Shown here: in pieces, positions 26,666-33,223 of the stretch
Position numbering within the stretch: the stretch's first letter is position 1
How the letters are laid out: the number at the start of each line of letters is the position of its first letter
Assembly (NCBI RefSeq): GCF_001637205.1
Contig: NZ_LVJH01000048.1
Coordinates: 1-64,000 of the forward strand
Direction: 5' to 3'
DNA: 64,000 bases
Source: Paenibacillus glacialis
GTDB lineage: Bacteria > Bacillota > Bacilli > Paenibacillales > Paenibacillaceae
Position numbers and translations under genes: made by a program
The notes under the pieces: model-generated
Databases searched by the model: none
Told to the model about the DNA's origin: nothing
Seen by the model: only the letters and a program-made list of their open reading frames with translations

Positions 26666-26704
26666 AAGTTTATGCAACATAATATAAGTGAGAGTGAATT
26701 GGCT

Positions 26705-27328
26705 ATGCATACCATATTGAAGAACCTTACAAAACAAATTGAGTTTTCAAGTGATTTGAAGAGAAATATTCATCTATTTTTAACGAGTAATAAATGTCCC
26801 AAAACAGCTGATCATTGTATTGACGTTGGTACGGAAGCAAGGAGAATCGCATTAATGTTTAAAGCTAACCACGAAGCAGCTGAAATTGCAGGTTGGTTGC
26901 ATGATATCAGTGCTGTTTTCCCAAGTATTGAGCGTATAGATGTCTCAAGACAATTACAGATCGATATTTTACCTGAAGAAGAACTATTTCCAATGATCAT
27001 TCACCAAAAGATATCAAAGGTTATGGCTAGAGATATTTTTGGAATTACAGATCAAGAAATATTAGACGCCGTTGGTTGCCATACAACATTACGGGCAAAT
27101 GCAACTTTACTTGATCAAGTATTATTTGTTGCTGATAAGATTGCTTGGGATCAGTCAGGAGAGCCTCCATATATTGAAGAATTGAATAGAAATTTAAAGA
27201 AATCATTAACACATGGTGCATTTACATATATCAATTACTTATGGGAACGGAAAGAAACCTTAAAGGTTGTTCATCCCTGGTTGAAAGAAGCCTATGAAGA
27301 GCTTGAGGATAAAGTGAATAAAGTGTAG
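26705..27328 (+). CDS. C30: HD-domain phosphohydrolase (YqeK-like)
   Basis: 207 residues from ATG 26705; an earlier in-frame ATG lies at 26672. The HD signature is present: DHCIDVGTEA, then AEIAGWLHDIS with the metal-binding His-Asp, and HQKIS and a later H and D (VGCHTT, VADKIAWD). The pattern is that of YqeK-type HD hydrolases, which in Firmicutes cleave diadenosine tetraphosphate; assignment at family level only. Cassette ends do not match well (GTTAGCA versus ACATAAC), suggesting recombination or loss of a neighbouring unit. Confidence 0.82.
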   Translation: MHTILKNLTKQIEFSSDLKRNIHLFLTSNKCPKTADHCIDVGTEARRIALMFKANHEAAEIAGWLHDISAVFPSIERIDVSRQLQIDILPEEELFPMIIHQKISKVMARDIFGITDQEILDAVGCHTTLRANATLLDQVLFVADKIAWDQSGEPPYIEELNRNLKKSLTHGAFTYINYLWERKETLKVVHPWLKEAYEELEDKVNKV

Positions 27329-27353
27329 GTGATTCGAAGAAGGTAATTACAAC

Positions 27354-27437
27354 ACATAACATCGCATTCAACGCTCCGGGCCGCCAAGCGGACCTTGGTC
27401 CGGGAGAGGCATTTCGGTGAATGCGGGAACATTATAT
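27354..27437 (+). repeat. degenerate attC-like site E31
   Basis: Shortened to 84 bp: ACATAAC ... ATTATAT. Left arm GCATTCA and right arm TGAATGC still pair, but the inner arms and third hairpin are deleted and the right core has A in place of G. Confidence 0.72.
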
Positions 27438-27474
27438 GAAAGACATGCAATTCATAGTATAGAGGGTGATTTCA

Positions 27475-28031
27475 TTGAAGATAGAAGACATATTTGGCAA
27501 TCTCTCTGCGTTGGAGACGGATAGAATAATGCTAAGAAAACTTAAAATTGAGGATTTATCCGATATGTATAACTACTGTTCAGATGAAGAGGTTTCAGAG
27601 TATACAACATGGTACACCCATAAATCATTGGATGATACAAGAGGATTTATTGAATTTGTATTAAAGGCATATAGTAACAATGAAGTGGCTCCTTGGGGGA
27701 TTGAAGATAAGAAAACAAATAAATTAATTGGAACTTGTGGTTTTGTATATTGGAATCTTATACATTCAAGAGCAGAATTGGGATAGCTCTTTCAAGAGAT
27801 TTTTGGAATAAAGGAATAATGTCTGAAGTTGTAAGCAGGATCATTGATTTTGGATTCATGGATATGAATCTAGTAAGAATTGAAGCTAGATGCCATCCCA
27901 ACAACATTGGATCAGCGAGGGTAATGGAGAAATCAGGAATGACTTTTGAAGGGTTATTACGCAAACATTTATACACCAAAAGTGAGCACCAGGACGTAAA
28001 GATGTATTCAATAATTAAAAACGAAGTGTAA
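27475..28031 (+). pseudogene. C31: GNAT acetyltransferase (RimJ/RimL type) broken by a frameshift
   Basis: Start TTG 27475 behind AGAGGGTGA. The first frame reads ALETDRIMLRKLKIEDLSDMY and WGIEDKKTNKLIGTCGF, then stops at 27786 after RAELG. The next frame continues GIALSRDFWNKGIMSEVV and ends at 28031 with RIEARCHPNNIGSARVMEKSGM. Adding one A near 27775 restores RAEIGIALSRDFWNKG, exactly the expected acetyl-CoA site. So this is a ribosomal-protein-alanine-acetyltransferase-like gene with a single-base deletion, or a sequencing error. Confidence 0.8.
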
Positions 28032-28057
28032 GCTAGTACAAGAAGGACTCTTTCATC

Positions 28058-28133
28058 AGATAACAATATTTTCACGCTTCGGGGTATACGCTCCTTGGTT
28101 TCGGAAAGAGTCGAAGACAGGAAAATGTTATAT
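28058..28133 (+). repeat. degenerate attC-like site E32
   Basis: Shortened to 76 bp: AGATAAC ... GTTATAT. Left outer sequence ATATTTTCACGC kept, but right arm, inner arms and third hairpin lost. Last recognisable site before the ethanolamine operon. Confidence 0.65.
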
Positions 28134-28280
28134 GAATGGGACGCAAATCAAATTTAGAATCGACAGATTCATGAGAATATTTTGAAAGAAAAGGTAAGGA
28201 TTCAAACTATAACAATTCAGTCATGTCTCTCGTGATTGCCCTATATTATACCCTTTGAAATAGATCTTTTTTTGTTGTCT

Positions 28281-28309
28281 TTGAAACTACCCGACTACTG
28301 GTGTACACT
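28281..28309 (+). promoter_or_regulatory. candidate promoter of the riboswitch RNA
   Basis: TTGAAA (28281-28286), 17-base spacer, TACACT (28304-28309), about 110 bases before the riboswitch aptamer. No gene lies between E32 and this point. Confidence 0.5.
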
Positions 28310-28419
28310 ATGCTAATTTATGGGGTGGCGACGAACGTTACAAAATTTATATATTGCCATCCCATTTCTATATGCTATAATGATTTCGAATGGTACCCAT
28401 TCACGTCATACCACAATAC

Positions 28420-28522
28420 AAAAGTTTCAGGTAATGGAAGTTTGGTGCAAATCCAACGCGGTCCCGCCACTGTGATAGACTGGATGTTCAGTCTTAAGTC
28501 AGGTCATTTTCCTGGAAACTTT
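28420..28522 (+). ncRNA. cobalamin (B12) riboswitch aptamer
   Basis: The B12-box core CCCGCCACTGTGA (GCCACTG at 28466) is present, with GGTGCAAATCC before it and AAGTCAGGTC after it. The closing stem is AAAGTTTC (28421-28428) with GAAACTTT (28514-28521). Adenosylcobalamin is the cofactor of the EutBC lyase encoded downstream. A stem-loop with arms AACCAACCATTTCG and CGAAAGTGGCTGGTT follows at about 28528-28559. Confidence 0.92.
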
Positions 28523-28582
28523 GAAAAACCAACCATTTCGAGGCGAAAGTGGCTGGTTTACAAGTCTAGTGTGACGATTCTC

Positions 28583-28598
28583 GCCTCCTAGGCTTTTT
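28583..28598 (+). terminator. short terminator after the riboswitch
   Basis: GCCT-cct-AGGC followed by TTTTTT. The stem is only four pairs, so it would act together with the preceding riboswitch fold; it is placed to end the RNA before the decoy hairpins when B12 is bound. Confidence 0.5.
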
Positions 28599-28659
28599 TG
28601 TATGGACAAAGGTGGTCTCGACGCTGATGTCGGGAGGGCCTGGCGATGGCGCCAAACAA

Positions 28660-28740
28660 GTACAAGGATGTACATGAGGTAACGGGTAGGTTCTTCAATG
28701 TCGAAGAATATGATACACAACGTAGTGTATCTTTTTTATA
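28660..28740 (+). ncRNA. ANTAR twin-hairpin decoy element and terminator (EutX/Rli55-like RNA)
   Basis: Hairpin 1 GTAC-AAGGAT-GTAC (28660-28673) and hairpin 2 TTCTTC-AATGTC-GAAGAA (28691-28708) have six-base loops with A at position 1 and G at position 4, the known ANTAR-protein target. They are followed by GATACAC-AACGTA-GTGTATC and a T run (28712-28737), a terminator. In Enterococcus and Listeria such a B12-riboswitch RNA sequesters EutV when B12 is absent; the same architecture is seen here. Confidence 0.82.
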
Positions 28741-28750
28741 CAAAATGCGG

Positions 28751-28779
28751 TTGACGATTATCCGGATTAAGGTGTACAG
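28751..28779 (+). promoter_or_regulatory. weak candidate promoter upstream of eutG
   Basis: TTGACG (28751-28756) with a TGTACA/GTACAG sequence 16-17 bases later. The -10 box is poor; the operon may also be reached from upstream. Confidence 0.3.
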
Positions 28780-28808
28780 TGGTGGTAGACAACTGTATGA
28801 ATACTAGT

Positions 28809-28880
28809 TACACAATGACGTGTACATATAACGAGCAAAGAGGCTTTTAAAGGAATCCGTTCTTTTAAAGGTCTCTTTTT
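28809..28880 (+). promoter_or_regulatory. ANTAR target hairpins overlapping terminator, before eutG
   Basis: Hairpin 1 TACAC-AATGAC-GTGTA (28809-28824), hairpin 2 AGC-AAAGAG-GCT (28834-28845). The second hairpin shares AGAGGCTTTTAAAGG with the left arm of a terminator whose right arm CTTTTAAAGGTCTC ends in a T run. EutV binding to the pair would prevent terminator folding. Confidence 0.78.
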
Positions 28881-28912
28881 TTGTTGCCAACTATTTCTTG
28901 GAGGTGCCCTAC

Positions 28913-30058
28913 ATGGACAAAATTTCTTTTAAAACCGACATTTATATGGGGAAAGGAGCGCTGAATCGCTTAGCGGAATGGCGGAACAAGCGGATCTTCA
29001 TCGTCACGGATCCGTTCATGGTGAAATCGGGGATGATCAACCTGTTGTTCGAAAGGCTGCATGAAAGCAATGAACAGTACATTTTCAGTAACATTGTACC
29101 GGATCCTCCAGTTGAAGTCGTGACAGAGGGGGTGGAGGCGCTTGGGACGTTTCAGGCCGACCTGATCATTGCTATTGGCGGAGGCTCCGCGATCGATGCG
29201 GCCAAGGCGATGAAAATTTTTGCTAAAAAAATCTTGGATCAGCGCGATATTTCGTTCGTGGCGATTCCGACAACCAGCGGAACCGGCTCGGAAGTGACGT
29301 CTTTCTCCGTCATCAGCGACAAGAAGAAAAACATCAAATACCCGCTTGTATCCGATGACATGCTGCCGCAGGAAGCGATTCTAGACCCTGATTTGGTCAA
29401 GAGCGTTCCAGATTTCATTACCGCCGATACGGGAATGGACGTATTAACCCATGCGCTTGAAGCGTATGTGTCGACCAAAGCGAATGATATCTCCGACGCG
29501 TTGGCGGAGAAGGCGATCAAATTGGTGTTCGCGTATTTGCCAAGAGCCTACAAGGATGGGGGCGACCTTGAAGCGCGCGAAAAAATGCATAATGCTTCGT
29601 GCATGGCAGGTATGGCATTCAACATCACTTCGCTCGGGCTTAACCATGGCATCGCGCATGTGGCTGGAGCCAAATTCAAGATTGCCCACGGGCGCATGAA
29701 CTCGCTGCTATTGCCGCACGTGATAGAATTCAATGCGGACTACAAGCCGGGATACGGTAAAGAGGAAAGCAATGCGACGGCTGCAAGATATGCCGAAATT
29801 GCTAAAAACCTGGGGCTGCCGACTTCCAATGCGCGCAGCGGTGTGCGCAGTCTGGTACAGGCAATCAAGCAGCTTCAGAAACAATTACACATGCCGCAAA
29901 CGCTTCGGGACTGTGGTGTAGATCAGAACACTTTAGAAGAGATGAGAGAGGCAATTGCCGAGGGTGCTCTGCATGATGGTTGTACGGCTACCAATCCGCG
30001 TGTTCCGACAAAAGCGGATGTCATCGAAATATTGAACAAAGTGTTTCAATTAGGCTAG
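28913..30058 (+). CDS. eutG: iron-dependent alcohol dehydrogenase EutG
   Basis: 381 residues from ATG 28913, seven bases after TTGGAGGTG. Family III Fe-ADH signs: IIAIGGGSAIDAAKAM for NAD(H) binding, PTTSGTGSEVTSFSV, and the metal segment GLNHGIAHVAGAKFKIAHGR with conserved histidines. In ethanolamine catabolism this enzyme reduces acetaldehyde to ethanol and regenerates NAD+ for EutE inside the microcompartment. First gene after the riboswitch and an ANTAR-controlled terminator; PduQ-like naming is the alternative. Confidence 0.88.
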   Translation: MDKISFKTDIYMGKGALNRLAEWRNKRIFIVTDPFMVKSGMINLLFERLHESNEQYIFSNIVPDPPVEVVTEGVEALGTFQADLIIAIGGGSAIDAAKAMKIFAKKILDQRDISFVAIPTTSGTGSEVTSFSVISDKKKNIKYPLVSDDMLPQEAILDPDLVKSVPDFITADTGMDVLTHALEAYVSTKANDISDALAEKAIKLVFAYLPRAYKDGGDLEAREKMHNASCMAGMAFNITSLGLNHGIAHVAGAKFKIAHGRMNSLLLPHVIEFNADYKPGYGKEESNATAARYAEIAKNLGLPTSNARSGVRSLVQAIKQLQKQLHMPQTLRDCGVDQNTLEEMREAIAEGALHDGCTATNPRVPTKADVIEILNKVFQLG

Positions 30059-30098
30059 CCGCATTGACAACGCTTGCATCTATAAATATAATGAAAAT

Positions 30099-30182
30099 AA
30101 CACAATGACGTGTTAATTAATAGTTAAAGCGAAGAGGCTTCTTAAAAATTCCACGTGAAATTTTAAGGGGTCTTTATATTTT
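30099..30182 (+). promoter_or_regulatory. ANTAR target hairpins overlapping terminator, before eutS
   Basis: Hairpin 1 AACAC-AATGAC-GTGTT (30099-30114); hairpin 2 AAGC-GAAGAG-GCTT (30127-30140), whose loop begins with G rather than A. Terminator arms CTTAAAAATT and AAATTTTAAG, then a long T run. It lies between eutG and eutS, so eutG and the remaining genes are separately gated by EutV. Confidence 0.76.
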
Positions 30183-30228
30183 TTTTTAGCTATTTTACGT
30201 GTTTCTTTCATAGAGATGGGATGATGGT

Positions 30229-30582
30229 ATGGACCAACAAAACGAAAAACAACGCGTCATTCAAGAGTACGTACCTGGGAAACAGGTAACGCTAGCTCAT
30301 ATTATCGCGAACCCCAACCAGGATATTTACAAGAAGCTGGGACTGGGAGCCGATGCAAAAGATGCCATTGGTATTATGACCATTACGCCAAGCGAAGCCT
30401 CCATTATTGGGGCGGATATCGCGACTAAGGCGGCCGGCGTACAGATCGGCTTTGTCGATCGCTTTAGCGGCTCCCTCGTTGTTACGGGGGATGTATCATC
30501 CGTGGAAGCCGCCATTAGTGAAGTGCTGCTTGGCTTGCAGAACATTCTCGGATTTTCAGCTGCGAAGATTACGAGAACATAG
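30229..30582 (+). CDS. eutS: microcompartment shell protein EutS
   Basis: 117 residues, ATG after GAGATGGGATGATGGT. It shows the circularly permuted BMC fold of EutS/PduU: an N-terminal VIQEYVPGKQVTLAHIIANP barrel segment, then IGIMTITPSEASIIGADIATKAAGVQ and a C-terminal LVVTGDVSSVEAAI. EutS hexamers are minor facets of the ethanolamine shell. It heads the second transcriptional segment, 12 bases before eutP. Confidence 0.93.
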   Translation: MDQQNEKQRVIQEYVPGKQVTLAHIIANPNQDIYKKLGLGADAKDAIGIMTITPSEASIIGADIATKAAGVQIGFVDRFSGSLVVTGDVSSVEAAISEVLLGLQNILGFSAAKITRT

Positions 30583-30593
30583 GGGAAGATGCT

Positions 30594-31025
30594 ATGAAAA
30601 AAATAATATTTGCCGGAAGCACTGGCTCGGGCAAGACTACGCTGTGCCAAAGGTTGCACGGTCAGGAGATTGCCTACAAGAAGACGCAAGCCATCGAGAC
30701 TTTTGATCAAGCCATTGATACACCTGGCGAATGCATCGAGAACCGTTATTTATACAAGATGCTGATGGTCACTAGCGTTGAAGCAGATGTCATCGGGCTT
30801 GTGCAAGATTGCACAAAGGAAGAGAGTTATTTTCCGCCGGCTTTTGCGACGATGTTCGCCAAACCGGTTATCGGAATAATAACCAAGGTTGAGCTGGCCC
30901 AAGTGGATGAGGACATCGCGCAAGCGAGAGACTATTTGCAAGCAGCTGGCGTGGATCGTATATTTGAGGTTTCCTCCATGGAAAATGTGGGACTGGCAGA
31001 GCTACAAGGCTATTTGGAAGGATAG
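30594..31025 (+). CDS. eutP: EutP, P-loop protein of ethanolamine utilisation
   Basis: 143 residues, start behind GGGGAAGATGCT. Walker A GSTGSGKTTL (8-17) and ITKVEL near the guanine-specificity position (IITKVEL) fit the EutP/PduV Ras-like family; Salmonella EutP has been described as an acetate kinase. It ends VSSMENVGLAELQGYLEG, as is usual. It lies between eutS and eutV. Confidence 0.92.
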   Translation: MKKIIFAGSTGSGKTTLCQRLHGQEIAYKKTQAIETFDQAIDTPGECIENRYLYKMLMVTSVEADVIGLVQDCTKEESYFPPAFATMFAKPVIGIITKVELAQVDEDIAQARDYLQAAGVDRIFEVSSMENVGLAELQGYLEG

Positions 31026-31096
31026 ACGAACACGCCATTTGGTTGAGTTTTCACAAGATACAAGCAAATATCGGCAGACAATGAGGTGCATGACAC

Positions 31097-31669
31097 ATGA
31101 ATGGAAAAATTGTAGTAGTCGACGATGAACCTATTACAAGAATGGATATTCGTGAGATGCTTGAAGAAGCGGACTACAAAGTAGTAGGGGAAGCTTCTGA
31201 TGGTTTTGAGGCCATCGAGTTATGTAAGAAGCATCTGCCCGACCTGGTTATCATGGATGTTCAAATGCCTATCTTAGATGGGTTAAAGGCGGGCAAGCGA
31301 ATCATTTCAGAGCAATTGGCCGGCGGGGTTATTCTCTTAACCGCCTTCAGTGACAAACAGACAATTGAAAAAGCATCCTCTATCGGTGCGATTGGTTATC
31401 TGGTGAAGCCGCTCGACGAAAAATCGTTGATACCTATGGTGGAAGTGACGATTGCCAAAAGCAAGGAAATACGCAAGCTGGAACAAGATTTATCGAAGCT
31501 ATCTCAAAAGATGGAAGAGCGAAAAGCGGTTGAGAAAGCGAAAGGGATTTTGATGAAGGAGAACGGCTGTACCGAAGAGGAGGCCTATCAAACCCTGCGC
31601 AAACTTAGCATGGATCGACGATGTCCGATGATGGAAATCGCAACAACAATCGTCATGTCCTATGATTGA
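31097..31669 (+). CDS. eutV: ANTAR-domain response regulator EutV
   Basis: 190 residues; the start ATG 31097 follows ATGAGGTGCATGACAC. Receiver domain 1-118 with acidic pair DDE (9-11), phospho-acceptor Asp in VIMDVQMP and Lys in LVKPLDE. A coiled linker (SKLSQKMEERKAVE) leads to the ANTAR RNA-binding domain (about 130-190: AVEKAKGILMKENG, EEEAYQTLRKLSM). When phosphorylated it binds the twin hairpins at 28809, 30099 and 33096 and prevents termination. Overlaps eutW by eight bases. Confidence 0.95.
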   Translation: MNGKIVVVDDEPITRMDIREMLEEADYKVVGEASDGFEAIELCKKHLPDLVIMDVQMPILDGLKAGKRIISEQLAGGVILLTAFSDKQTIEKASSIGAIGYLVKPLDEKSLIPMVEVTIAKSKEIRKLEQDLSKLSQKMEERKAVEKAKGILMKENGCTEEEAYQTLRKLSMDRRCPMMEIATTIVMSYD

Positions 31670-33086
31670 TTTCAAAGAACGGATTGTGCGTTTGTGCAAC
31701 CTGCATACGGGGTTGGCTGATGCGGATATCGTGCGACTTACCGAGATTGCCGAGTCATTTGAAATGTCTAACGGGCAAGATGATGTGTTCATCGATGTTC
31801 TATCCAGTGTGGCCAATGAGGCGATTGTCGTGTATCACTATCGTCCGAGCTCGGACAAGTCGCTGTATCGGCGATCAGTCTTGGGGGAGAGGGCGCTGCG
31901 TGAGAACGAACCCGGCGTTCTAAGAACGTTGGAGACGGGAATCATGTCACAGGGACTCGTCGCCAATACGCAAGAAAACCATCTGGTCAGGCAAACCGTG
32001 TATCCGATCGAAAATCAAGAGGGTGTCATTGCGGTTATCATCTATGAAAAAGATGTGAGCGACAATATTCAAGCCCACTTCGATGTGACCGGCACACAAT
32101 ATGAAGACGGAGAGATATCTTCTACGTTGACCGCTATGCTGCGGTTCAATGATACCATCATCAATCAGCTGGAGGATGCCGTCCTTATTTTCGACAAGTA
32201 CGGATTCGTAAAGCTGAAGAACAAGAAGGCAGACGTGTACTATCGGCAGCTAGGTTATTTGGAGGATATCCAGGGGCTACACTATGACAACCTGTCGCTG
32301 GATCAGACGACCTTCTCCGGCGTGATAAAGGAGTACTCTTCGTCCCCTTCCTGTTCATTGACGACAGATGTGAAGGTAGCCGGCTACTATTATCAGGTGA
32401 AACGGTTATTTATTACTGAACGGGATTTTCGCGTAGGCGTCATCTTGCATGATGTGACGGAAATCAAGGACAAGGAAGCGGAGATTGTCTCCAAGTCGGT
32501 GGCTATTCGCGAAATCCACCACAGAGTGAAAAACAATTTGCAGACGGTGGCGTCGCTGCTTCGTATTCAGGGGCGGCAAAGTGAAAGCCCAGAAGCCAAA
32601 AAATGTTTGAACGAAAGTGTGAGTCGGGTGCTGGCCATCGCGGCCACCCACGAGTTGTTGTCGACGGAGATCGAAGCACATGTAGATTTGCTGGATGTCA
32701 TTCGTTTGATTGCTTCTAATATTCAACGATGTTTTGTCGATTGTAAAAATATTAATATAGAAATGAAAGCAGTACAAAGCATTTGTCTCGATAGCGACCG
32801 CACTGTAGCGATTGCGCTGATTGTTAACGAACTCTTACAAAATTGTTATGAGCATGCCTTCGGTGATTGCTCAGATGGTAATATTATGGTACATGCGCTT
32901 CTTGAAGGCGGATTGGTCACTGTAGAAGTGACGGATGATGGAATGGGGTTTCCCGTCGGAAAATGTTCGCGCAAAAGCTTGGGGTTATCCATTGTCCATA
33001 GCTATGTGAAGGACAAGTTGAAAGGGAAGCTTGCGATTACGTCCAATCCAAACGGTACAACGGTTACGTTTACCTTCAAAAAATAA
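31662..33086 (+). CDS. eutW: ethanolamine sensor histidine kinase EutW
   Basis: 474 residues. Residues 1-150 form a GAF-like sensing region without membrane segments, a PAS-like domain spans about 160-275, followed by the HisKA_2 dimerisation box with phospho-accepting His in REIHHRVKNNLQTV and a HATPase domain with ELLQNCYEHAF (N box) and VTDDGMGF (G1). In Enterococcus EutW responds to ethanolamine and phosphorylates EutV. The start ATG overlaps the end of eutV, suggesting translational coupling. Confidence 0.94.
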   Translation: MIDFKERIVRLCNLHTGLADADIVRLTEIAESFEMSNGQDDVFIDVLSSVANEAIVVYHYRPSSDKSLYRRSVLGERALRENEPGVLRTLETGIMSQGLVANTQENHLVRQTVYPIENQEGVIAVIIYEKDVSDNIQAHFDVTGTQYEDGEISSTLTAMLRFNDTIINQLEDAVLIFDKYGFVKLKNKKADVYYRQLGYLEDIQGLHYDNLSLDQTTFSGVIKEYSSSPSCSLTTDVKVAGYYYQVKRLFITERDFRVGVILHDVTEIKDKEAEIVSKSVAIREIHHRVKNNLQTVASLLRIQGRQSESPEAKKCLNESVSRVLAIAATHELLSTEIEAHVDLLDVIRLIASNIQRCFVDCKNINIEMKAVQSICLDSDRTVAIALIVNELLQNCYEHAFGDCSDGNIMVHALLEGGLVTVEVTDDGMGFPVGKCSRKSLGLSIVHSYVKDKLKGKLAITSNPNGTTVTFTFKK

Positions 33087-33095
33087 ATATTCGGG

Positions 33096-33190
33096 CTACA
33101 ATGGTGTAGTCTTGCAAGCAATGAGGCTTAAGGTTATAAATTCCTGCGAATCGGGAGTTTATTATAACTTTAGGCCTTTTTGTTTGCATA
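33096..33190 (+). promoter_or_regulatory. ANTAR target hairpins overlapping terminator, before eutA
   Basis: Hairpin 1 CTAC-AATGGT-GTAG (33096-33109), hairpin 2 AAGC-AATGAG-GCTT (33116-33129); both loops have A1 and G4. Terminator: GGCTTAAGGTTATAA with TTATAACTTTAGGCC followed by TTTTTG. It controls eutA and everything downstream. Confidence 0.8.
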
Positions 33191-33223
33191 CAAGAAATTT
33201 ATGTATTCATAGAGGTGAGAGAA

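Larger units (their letters stand above)
775..28133 (+). mobile_element. integron-like gene cassette array, about 31 cassettes
   Basis: Head-to-tail units on the plus strand separated by attC-like repeats E1-E32. For most units the first seven bases (GTTRRRY) are the reverse complement of the RYYYAAC at the unit's own end. Examples: C5 GTTATCA/TGATAAC, C8 GTTATCT/AGATAAC, C12 GTTAACT/AGTTAAC, C13 GTTAAGC/GCTTAAC, C14 GTTATAG/CTATAAC. This is the signature of cassettes inserted by integron-type recombination. In integrons genes point away from attI, so an integrase platform would be expected left of the window. None is visible here. Confidence 0.87.

Noticed and set aside
775..28133. CRISPR-like repeat array
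   Set aside because: Repeats are 140-176 bp, imperfect and separated by whole genes of different length; there are no short uniform spacers or cas genes.
775..28133. Series of MITEs or REP elements spread by transposition
   Set aside because: No target duplications are seen, repeats always lie between genes in one orientation, and the end cores match across the gene rather than across the repeat.
28058..28210. A further cassette from 28127 to about 28210
   Set aside because: CTATAAC at 28207-28213 might be an end core, but no repeat follows and no gene is contained; evidence too weak.
28301..28591. 96-codon ORF
   Set aside because: It covers the cobalamin riboswitch and its expression platform; conservation there is of RNA type.
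29239..29733. Minus-strand ORFs inside eutG and similar antisense frames across the eut operon
   Set aside because: They are shadows of well-conserved genes with typical third-position bias on the plus strand.
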